Shown here one piece after another: positions 1 to 4,844 of a DNA stretch of 5,636 bases; positions within the stretch are counted from its first letter, which is position 1; each line of letters starts with the position of its first letter. Source of the DNA: Acidobacteriota bacterium (GTDB lineage Bacteria; Acidobacteriota; UBA6911; RPQK01; JAPXNP01); the NCBI GenBank assembly GCA_030614585.1, contig JAUWTT010000299.1, forward strand, positions 1 through 5,636, given 5' to 3'. The notes under the pieces are model-generated. The model worked only from the letters and a program-made list of their open reading frames with translations, was not told the origin of the DNA and ran no database searches. The position numbers were made by a program, and so were the translations under genes.

Positions 1-150
1 GAGGCCAATGATCGCTACCCGAATTCGATCATTGGGGTTTGACTGATGTCGGAAGATACTGGCAGCCTTTGTTGTCGTCGACCCGGCAGCCAGACTTGCG
101 GCTGCACCTGCAGACGATTTAATGAAATTGCGACGATTGACATTTCTCAT
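1..150 (-). CDS. Tat-exported Gfo/Idh/MocA-type oxidoreductase, N-terminal fragment
   Basis: The 50 codons present begin with ATG at 150 and run off the left edge, so the gene is partial. The N-terminus MRNVNRRNFIKSSAGAAA is a classic twin-arginine signal (RRNFIK, residues 6-11) followed by an Ala/Ser-rich hydrophobic stretch, so the product is expected to be exported folded through Tat. Residues 43-50 read DRIRVAIIGL, the first beta strand of a Rossmann fold, just where a GxGxxG nucleotide-binding loop would follow outside the window. A Tat signal followed by NDRIRVAIIG is typical of exported Gfo/Idh/MocA oxidoreductases, which are NAD(P)-dependent enzymes acting on sugars and inositols. No strong Shine-Dalgarno is visible before the ATG; the start rests on the position of the Tat motif. 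It follows the isomerase-like gene on the same strand after a 403-nt gap. Family assignment is probable; substrate is unknown. Confidence 0.72.
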   Translation of the reverse strand, partial: MRNVNRRNFIKSSAGAAASLAAGSTTTKAASIFRHQSNPNDRIRVAIIGL

Positions 151-553
151 CTGTACAGGGTGCAGTATCCAGAGAGCAAGATGCAATAGGTGAGGTTTGA
201 AGAGTTGAAAGGTCGAGTGTCTAACCCGCATTTCTCACCAACTGGCTGCTGCGGCACCGGATGCATCCGCGCCTTCGGCGGCCTTTGCTGGAGTAACACA
301 ATCTCTACGAACCGTCCCAGCTTTGGCCTGACTGCGTTGCGCTCGGTCGGCCCCCTCGACGGACTGTCGAGTACGACTGCGGGGATCTCGGTCGCGACGC
401 CTTGTCAGGACGGCTTTGAACCCGCCAATGGCGGACTCCAGCGTCTCGCGACGCAACCTGGTGAGAAAAGCGGGCTAAAGAGGCACAAAGGTTCAGTCGA
501 TAGGTAGTTGCATTTTCGCGAGCCACAGACTGATCAGTGTGAGCAACGTTGTT
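151..553. other. 403-nt stretch with no convincing gene
   Basis: This lies between the end of the isomerase-like gene and the start of the oxidoreductase. Short overlapping open frames exist on both strands (for example 235-456 minus and 190-507 plus). None has a ribosome binding site or a recognisable family, and their Arg-rich or Cys/Gly-rich translations look like out-of-frame reading. The stretch holds several short perfect inverted repeats: CTCGAC/GTCGAG at 355-371, CCGCC/GGCGG at 422-434, and GCGTC/GACGC at 441-454, which on the minus strand gives a GCGA (GNRA-type) tetraloop. It also has a 9-nt direct repeat TCGCGACGC at 392-400 and 446-454. The promoter of the oxidoreductase should lie here, but I could not identify a convincing one. 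Confidence 0.55.
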
Positions 554-2098
554 TCAGGATCGATCTTCCTCGATCACCTTGAACCCAATCAGAGTGCCGA
601 TGTCCTTGAGTTGTTCTCGGAAGTCCCCGAAGGTCGCACACCTGTGAACACCGTAGACGTCGGGGTAAACGTAATCGAGGAGTTTCTCGGCATCAACTGA
701 TGCCACAATCTTGGTCCGTCACATCATTTCGTAAAGATGGTCGTGATACCTCTTGGCTCCGGAGAGCATCGGAACCGAGGGCCCCACATGAAGGAGAATC
801 TCCTTGCGTTGGACATCGATTTGCCTGATCGTCACAGACTCGTCTCCCGGGTAGAGAATCCATGATGCCGCCCCGACTCCCTTGGTTGATCGGGCTCTGA
901 CCTGTCGCTCCCGATGATCGACAAGATTATAGGGAACCCTCCGTTCATCACCCCAGGGGTTCCAGGGACCCTCGCAGTGCTGGACTATGGAGGTATTGTT
1001 GTATGTATCGACGGAATAATCACCGAGCATGCTCGGGCGACGAAAAGTGTACTGGAGGAGCATCTCCGACAGAATGATGTTGAGATGTGATTGGCACTTG
1101 GCAACGATGTTATCGAGTTGGAACTCGGAAGTAGCAAGGGCCGGGACAACATAGTCTTCCGGCTTTGGATTCGGAGTGAGCGTACGAATGTGAAAAGCCA
1201 TTGCCGTCGCGTCGTATTTCTGCATGAGCAACTTCATTGCGAGGTACACCTTGGCCGAGCGGATGACCTCCGACTCGATGGTATTCATCATCTTTTCGGC
1301 ATTACGTATCCAGCGTTGGCTGATCTCAATGGCTTCTCGGCTTTCGTTGTTCCACAGATTCTGAATATCGGTGTCCTCAACGACCTCTTTACTCCCGATC
1401 TTGGTGACTCGAGTTCCAAACACATCGCTGATCGCATCCAAAATGATTGCGTTGTAATCGGTTGGCATGTACTTGAGGAGATCACCGTAGGTGACGTTGA
1501 CGTACTCAGAGTCAGTCACCGTGAGGATCCGTTCACTCTTCATCCTCCGCAGCGTTTGAATCATTCTTACTTTGCCGGCCAGGTCCCGAAACATGCGCTC
1601 CGTGATTTCCGCATCGGCCGTGAACTTCCAAGGGTCCAGGAAGGCGCTGATGACTCTGTTTTCCTGGTATAGAGGGAAAGGGTTGTTCATGAAGTCGTTG
1701 ACGACCGAGATGTTTATGGTCGGCAGTCCTGTTCTCAGCAGGTCATAATCCCTGGGCCAGCCATACACAATAACGCCGTCGTAATTGGAATCCTTGAGGG
1801 CCTTCGATTCGTTCAGTACGGTCTCGAGCCGGATTCCTTTGGACAGGTCACGGACAACAAAGTTAACGCCGTCACAAATCGATTCGAGTTTCCGGATGAT
1901 CTCTTCATGAGTTTCCGGAACCAGGTTGGTGTCATCGCGAGAGGGGGCTGTTCCAAAAAGGACAGTGTAGATCTTGGTCTGATCACCAGATTGGAAGTTG
2001 GCCAGTGCATGAAGGGGAGATGTCAGCCCAGCGAAAGCAGATGCTCCGAGTGCCCCGGACGTGATCTCGAGAAAAGCGCGTCGAGAAATAAAAGACAT
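554..2098 (-). CDS. Tat-exported L-fucose-isomerase-like protein; in-frame UGA at codon 460, candidate selenoprotein
   Basis: The reading frame is 514 codons plus stop if the TGA at 719-721 is read through; otherwise it stops after 459 residues. Start ATG at 2098 is supported by AGGAGG 5 nt upstream and by a promoter whose predicted transcript begins near 2135, which excludes the longer upstream start. Residues 1-33 are a Tat signal (SRRAFLEI, then a hydrophobic Ala/Gly stretch, with a likely cut after HALA). The mature part resembles the L-fucose/L-arabinose isomerase superfamily: YDGVIVYGWPRDYDLLRTG near 106-124, ATSEFQ near 322-327, MLGDYSVDTYNN at 357-368 and QHCEGPWNPWGDERR at 373-387. 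By analogy E325, D360 and H374 could be metal or catalytic residues (inference). After UGA460 the frame continues with RTKIVASVDAEKLLDY, VYGVHRCATFGDFREQLKDI and VIEEDRS, then TGA at 554. This tail is compact, with no further stops or shifts and codon use like the main body, so the true C-terminus appears to be at 554. A SECIS-like hairpin follows the UGA. The alternatives are a recent nonsense change (from CGA, TGC, TGT or TGG) or a base error. Catalysis is not proven; many relatives are only isomerase-like. Confidence 0.7.
689..704 (-). promoter_or_regulatory. Candidate bacterial SECIS hairpin after in-frame UGA
   Basis: The transcript of the isomerase-like gene contains GGCAUC-AGUU-GAUGCC, a perfect 6-bp stem (extendable by one U-G pair) closing a four-base loop. 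The hairpin starts 15 nt after the UGA at 719-721 and its loop starts 21 nt after it. Bacterial SECIS elements are short coding-region hairpins just downstream of the UGA, with a G in the first two loop bases and about 16-37 nt between UGA and loop; this one fits. A bulged U as in the E. coli formate dehydrogenase element is not evident. Short hairpins also arise by chance, so the call depends on the in-frame tail. Confidence 0.45.
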
Positions 2099-2103
2099 AG
2101 TTT

Positions 2104-2109
2104 CCTCCT
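2104..2109 (-). promoter_or_regulatory. Ribosome binding site fixing the isomerase-like start
   Basis: On the minus strand AGGAGG is followed by AAACT and then ATG at 2098, a strong Shine-Dalgarno with 5-nt spacing. It decides for the start at 2098 over an open-frame extension reaching 2170, whose first codon would sit inside the promoter -35 element. Confidence 0.85.
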
Positions 2110-2141
2110 GGGAGAAAAAACAACCAGTCCGACGAAAAGCG

Positions 2142-2170
2142 ATCCTATGCCGGTAGACTCGAGGAGTCAA
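2142..2170 (-). promoter_or_regulatory. Sigma70-type promoter of the isomerase-like gene
   Basis: On the minus strand TTGACT (2170-2165) is followed by a 17-nt spacer and TAGGAT (2147-2142). This matches 5 of 6 and 4 of 6 consensus positions with optimal spacing. A short A/T run lies just upstream of the -35. Transcription would start near 2135, giving a leader of about 37 nt ending in the strong ribosome binding site. A small dyad GACTC-GAG-GAGTC (2156-2168) overlaps the -35/spacer and could be a repressor site, but it is short. Confidence 0.6.
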
Positions 2171-2594
2171 TTTTTAACAGAAACGGATTGCCTCTGGCCG
2201 TTCCGGAAATGAGCATCGGAGGCAACGGAGGGAGAGAGCGTGATTGGTCAGACGACCTCGCGCTATTGCGTCTCTGCAGGAGTGTTTTGTTCGCCACCTC
2301 GTGGAGTAGATTTTCCGACGGAAAAAAATATCCTGCTTTCCCGAAGAGCGTTTAGAATTAACCTATCCTGTGTCGAAAGGAGGTTATGCGCGAAAGGGAA
2401 CCTTGGCGCCCAAAGTACTTACTAGTGCTGACCAGCATAAGGCGTTGCAGTGTCTCTGTAACCAAAGGCAGTACAGCTTTGTTTGATTCTGTCGATTTCT
2501 AACGTCGATGGTCGTCTTGTAGGTCGTGATAGCACAGCATTAGCCCTGCAGCTCTTCGCTGGGGCGCTCTGATCAATGTCGCGGAATTTCAGCT
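2171..2594. other. Divergent intergenic region, no convincing gene
   Basis: This 424-nt region separates the minus-strand isomerase-like promoter from the plus-strand PilZ gene. It holds the dyad at 2311-2325 and a short palindrome TTCCGGAA at 2201-2208, 31 nt upstream of the isomerase -35. It also holds a consensus AAAGGAGG (2376-2383) that lies only 2 nt before an ATG opening a 38-codon frame (2386-2502). That spacing is poor and the peptide is not recognisable, so I do not call a gene. The PilZ promoter should be here, but no clear -35/-10 pair stands out. Confidence 0.5.
2311..2325. promoter_or_regulatory. Near-perfect dyad, candidate operator
   Basis: TTTTCCG-A-CGGAAAA has two perfect 7-bp arms around one central base, in the divergent intergenic region. 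It lies about 140 nt upstream of the isomerase-like promoter and about 270 nt upstream of the PilZ start. Odd-centred dyads of this size are typical of dimeric transcription factor sites. The A/T-rich flank (A7 on the right) could also give a short factor-independent terminator-like hairpin, but a one-base loop cannot form, so an operator is the better reading. Confidence 0.35.
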
Positions 2595-2894
2595 ATGACT
2601 GAAAGGAGAGCGAACGAGCGCTTTGAGGTTGAACTCGAAGCAAAAATCAAGAGCTGTAACCGGGAGTTCAGGCTCGGGTGCATGCTTGGAAATATCAGCA
2701 AAGGTGGGGCTTTCTTAAAGACCCAGCCGGAACTGAGGCTGGGCGAACGAGTGGAAATCCAGCTGGATTCCGGGATGGTCTTTGTCGGAGACCTGGTGCG
2801 AAGCTCTGGGCCTGACGAAACCCAGCCTGGATTTGCAGTGAAGTTTCTGCAAAAAGGTGTCCTGGTACGGGAGGGGAAGTCGTTAGTGCTATAG
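2595..2894 (+). CDS. Single-domain PilZ protein (probable c-di-GMP receptor)
   Basis: This 99-residue protein consists of one PilZ domain. The N-terminal RRANERF (residues 4-10) supplies the RxxxR motif (R5 and R9). GNISKGGAFL (32-41) supplies the [D/N]xSxxG motif (N33, S35, G38). These are the two c-di-GMP-contacting elements of the family, so binding is likely retained. The rest forms the expected beta barrel (RLGERVEIQLDSG, FVGDLVRSS, GFAVKFL). No signal peptide, membrane segment or output domain is present, so it would act in the cytoplasm through partner proteins. It is the only plus-strand gene in the window, convergent with the methyltransferase and divergent from the isomerase-like gene, hence transcribed alone. 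The ATG at 2595 lacks a clear Shine-Dalgarno, but starting later would remove the RxxxR motif. Confidence 0.85.
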   Translation: MTERRANERFEVELEAKIKSCNREFRLGCMLGNISKGGAFLKTQPELRLGERVEIQLDSGMVFVGDLVRSSGPDETQPGFAVKFLQKGVLVREGKSLVL

Positions 2895-2928
2895 ACCGGG
2901 GGAACCTGACCGCCAGGCACAACCGTAA

Positions 2929-2947
2929 GTTAAGCTTCCAGCTTGAC
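2929..2947 (+). terminator. Weak hairpin after PilZ gene, possible terminator
   Basis: GTTAAGC-TTCCA-GCTTGAC forms a 7-bp stem with one G-U pair in the plus-strand transcript, 35 nt after the PilZ stop. No T run follows directly (only TTTT about 15 nt later), so it is a poor intrinsic terminator. It lies in the 99-nt convergent gap between PilZ and the methyltransferase. Confidence 0.2.
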
Positions 2948-2993
2948 ACTTCCGGTGCGTTTTGCCCCACAGAACATCGAAAAGAAATGCTAC

Positions 2994-4118
2994 CTAGTAC
3001 ACACATTCCCGGGCTGCCTCGGCAAAGGTCCTGAGATTCTCGGCTGGGGTTTCAAAGAAATGGTCTGAGGCGGACATAATGTAGCCGCCATCGCGTCCGA
3101 ACCCGTGAAACAGCCTGCGGACCTCCTCGCGAATCTCCTTCTCGGTGCCTTCCGTTAACACATGGAACTGGTCCATCCCACCGATCATCGCGACCTTACC
3201 GGAAAAGACTTCGCGCACCTTGTCAGGTTCCGTAATATTCCCACCAGGACCCGGTGGGGTGAGCGTCTCGGAGGCGTCTGTCTCGTTCTGAACGATCAGA
3301 TCGAGGATGTGTTTCATGCCACCACATGTGTGGTAGGTGCTGATATGGTCCACTGCATGGAGTGCCCGATGCATCTCTCGGTCGTACGGCAGACAGAACT
3401 CGCGATGCAGTTTTGGAGAAATCAACGTGTCGCTACTGGCGCCCCCGCCCGTTTCAATCAGGTCAAACTTCGCCCCCAGGAGAGACTCATCAATGAATCG
3501 GAGCTTCTTTTTAAGCAAAATCTCCATGAAATGGTGGACCCAGTCCGGGTTGTCAATGGCCTCTAAGATCAGTTGATTGACGTCCATCAAACAACAGGCA
3601 TGTTGCCAGCATCCAGCCTGATCACCCCACACGAAACCCCGCAGGATTCCTGCGTCACCCACCTGATCATACGCCTCCCGTACCCTGCCTTTGTCCAGAG
3701 CAGCTACAGGCATGTACTGGTCGATCAGGTCCAGGTCGTCGTGTTTCTTGACCATGTACTCGGTGATCCACGTGGTTGTGAGATCCCCCCCGGTCTTGTA
3801 CGTGAGTTCACCATCCGGGGTGATAATCGTGTGGTTCAGTACTTTGTTGCGGGGATCGGCGCAGATGACATCTATTTCCTCTCGCCAATTCGGCGTTTGA
3901 ACAATGTACTGCTCGGCGTTCGGGATCCAGAATTGACCCATAGCCTCGAAGTATTGAATAGATGCATCCAGCCCAGTCCGCTGAAAGGCGGTCAGGGCGT
4001 CCACGCCGTCCATGTGATAGTCAAGATGATACTGCTGCCATTGATGAATCGTGACAGGGACCCGGTCGGGCTTTTCTCTGTTTAAAGCACACAGCATTCT
4101 CTCTCTGGAGGTCATCAT
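2994..4118 (-). CDS. UroD/MtaA-like methyltransferase-family protein
   Basis: This 374-residue protein is the usual length for uroporphyrinogen decarboxylase-fold proteins. The N-terminus MTSRERMLCALNREKPDRVP (2-21) is the family signature: Arg-rich helix, then a KPDRVPV turn. Further landmarks are ETGGGASSDTLISPKLHREF (222-241), YHTCGG (262-267) and GGMDQFHVL (313-321). H263 and C265 match the HxC zinc pair of corrinoid methyltransferases such as MtaA/CmuA. The third Cys ligand expected near the C-terminus is not seen; that region reads GYIMSASDHFFETP (345-358), where D352 or H353 might substitute (inference). It is therefore probably not a heme-pathway decarboxylase, and its substrate is unknown. 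Start ATG at 4118 follows GAGGAG with 6-nt spacing; a second ATG is adjacent at 4115. It lies 39 nt after the mutarotase-like gene on the same strand, so the two are probably co-transcribed. Confidence 0.85.
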   Translation of the reverse strand: MMTSRERMLCALNREKPDRVPVTIHQWQQYHLDYHMDGVDALTAFQRTGLDASIQYFEAMGQFWIPNAEQYIVQTPNWREEIDVICADPRNKVLNHTIITPDGELTYKTGGDLTTTWITEYMVKKHDDLDLIDQYMPVAALDKGRVREAYDQVGDAGILRGFVWGDQAGCWQHACCLMDVNQLILEAIDNPDWVHHFMEILLKKKLRFIDESLLGAKFDLIETGGGASSDTLISPKLHREFCLPYDREMHRALHAVDHISTYHTCGGMKHILDLIVQNETDASETLTPPGPGGNITEPDKVREVFSGKVAMIGGMDQFHVLTEGTEKEIREEVRRLFHGFGRDGGYIMSASDHFFETPAENLRTFAEAARECVY

Positions 4119-4124
4119 TTTTGT

Positions 4125-4130
4125 CTCCTC
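4125..4130 (-). promoter_or_regulatory. Ribosome binding site of the UroD-like gene
   Basis: The minus strand reads GGGAGGAGACAAAA before the tandem ATG-ATG start. GAGGAG lies 6 nt from the first ATG (4118) and 9 nt from the second (4115), so the first is preferred, though both are usable. Confidence 0.75.
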
Positions 4131-4157
4131 CCTACGCAGACCCAGAAAAGTCCCATC

Positions 4158-4569
4158 CTAATTCAGATGGTAAACCTCTTCCATGGATGCCCACCACTCT
4201 CCTTCGTCTCGGTCAGGAAGCGGCATCTGACAAGGATCGGTCTCCTTCCACCACTTCTGGGTCATTGGGTCGGCAGCCATCCTCTTCATGTCCCCTTTGA
4301 AGTCACTGCCCGTATACTCAAAGTAACTGAAGAGGTAGTAATTCCCATCCGGCATACGTCGCACGTAAATCGAGTAGTTGCGGATGTTGCATTCCTTGAG
4401 CTTGCGATTCACTTCAGGCCAGGGGTTGGCATGTAGTTCTCTATAGTCTTCGAGTTTTTCCTTCTTTACGCCGATGACAGAGCCATAGCGCTTTACTTGG
4501 ACACTTTCGCATCCAGCGGCAAAAAAAACAGGCCAGGGTTACGGTCATTACAATCGCGTTTTTGCTCAT
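4158..4569 (-). CDS. L-rhamnose mutarotase-family lipoprotein, frameshifted at a T8 run
   Basis: L-rhamnose mutarotases interconvert sugar anomers. The body matches the family: YRELHANPWPEV (E. coli-type EYxxxHNPIWPEL), NYSIYV, TQKWWKETDPCQMP and the ending EVYHLN. The only in-frame start for this body is a GTG at 4412, which would discard the catalytic Tyr and His. Upstream, its frame is closed by TAA at 4539-4541 with no other start. A different frame starts at ATG 4569, preceded by AGAGGA 4 nt upstream, and encodes MSKNAIVMTVTLACFF up to a run of eight T. With seven T the frames join as CFFAAGCESVQVKRYG, giving a 136-residue protein with a lipoprotein signal (lipid-anchored Cys20) and catalytic Tyr42 and His46. 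As written, translation from 4569 ends after 42 codons (TAG 4441-4443). So this is either a slippage-controlled or phase-variable gene, a fresh pseudogene, or a homopolymer error. It probably shares an operon with the UroD-like gene. Confidence 0.75.
4521..4528 (-). repeat. T8 homopolymer at the frameshift point
   Basis: Eight A on the plus strand, read as eight T (U8 in the mRNA), sit within the signal-peptide codons of the mutarotase-like gene. One base fewer, or two more, restores the frame across the lipobox. Runs of this length are prone to replication slippage, transcriptional slippage and sequencing error. Confidence 0.8.
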
Positions 4570-4684
4570 GGCGTCCTCTTTCCTTCTGGAGGTGCGTACG
4601 AACTAAAGGGCCCGGCCCCGTATGGAAATGATGGTTATTCTCAACCAAAGCCGCAAAAACACAACGTTTTCTCGATTCGGAGCC

Positions 4685-4708
4685 CCTGGAAGAAGATGGC
4701 CTTCCAGG
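4685..4708 (-). other. Perfect 8-bp inverted repeat upstream of the mutarotase-like gene
   Basis: CCTGGAAG and CTTCCAGG flank an 8-nt loop. A further copy of CTGGAAG with a partner TCTTCC lies at 4722-4738, so alternative pairings are possible. No T run follows on the minus strand, which argues against an intrinsic terminator. It may be a leader structure or chance. Confidence 0.35.
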
Positions 4709-4770
4709 CCGTCAGGACAAGCTGGAAGCTTATCTTCCGCTCCCGGCATCTATTATCATGGCGTACGGAG

Positions 4771-4791
4771 CCCCGGGATTCCAGACCGGGG
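4771..4791 (-). terminator. GC-rich hairpin after symporter, possible 3' end
   Basis: On the minus strand CCCCGG-TCTGGAATC-CCGGGG forms a 6-bp all-GC stem with a 9-nt loop, beginning about 54 nt after the symporter stop. It lacks a following T tract, so it is at best a weak terminator or a 3'-end stabilising structure. Confidence 0.3.
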
Positions 4792-4844
4792 GTTCAGTAT
4801 TGCGTTCCATTTCGTTTGGGCAACAGAGCCTCAATGGCCAAGGG

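Larger units (their letters stand above)
4570..4844. other. 275-nt gap between symporter and mutarotase genes
   Basis: I see no gene here. The gap holds the two hairpins listed separately, and probably a promoter for the mutarotase-like gene, although I found no -35/-10 pair better than a loose TTGAGA near 4640. The ribosome binding site of the mutarotase-like gene (AGAGGA, 4574-4579) is at its left end. The gap is long for an operon junction, so the symporter may be a separate transcript. Confidence 0.45.

Noticed and set aside
190..526. Open frames on both strands (plus 190-507; minus 235-456 and 305-526) as small genes.
   Set aside because: They overlap each other, lack ribosome binding sites and give Arg-rich or otherwise unrecognisable translations. 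The minus 235-456 frame has high third-position GC but is closed just upstream by TAG and resembles no family I know.
719..721. UGA reassigned to an amino acid genome-wide (alternative genetic code).
   Set aside because: The symporter ends naturally at TGA (4845-4847) and the extended isomerase-like frame also ends at TGA (554-556). No other gene here has an internal TGA in its frame.
1091..1672. A 193-residue plus-strand open frame.
   Set aside because: It lies wholly antisense to the isomerase-like gene, whose protein has clear family motifs. It is a shadow.
2099..2170. Longer N-terminus for the isomerase-like protein starting at 2170.
   Set aside because: It would begin inside the -35 element, lacks a ribosome binding site, and would put 24 residues before a well-formed Tat signal. 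The start at 2098 has AGGAGG at ideal spacing.
2386..2502. A 38-codon plus-strand frame preceded by AAAGGAGG.
   Set aside because: The Shine-Dalgarno ends only 2 nt before the ATG, the peptide has no recognisable feature, and no promoter is clear.
3573..4085. A 170-residue plus-strand open frame.
   Set aside because: It is antisense to the UroD-like gene and has no family resemblance of its own.
4521..4528. Ordinary -1 ribosomal frameshift on the U run of the mutarotase-like gene.
   Set aside because: A -1 shift leads to the wrong frame. Restoring the lipobox and catalytic body needs a +1 shift, or a transcript with one U fewer (or two more).
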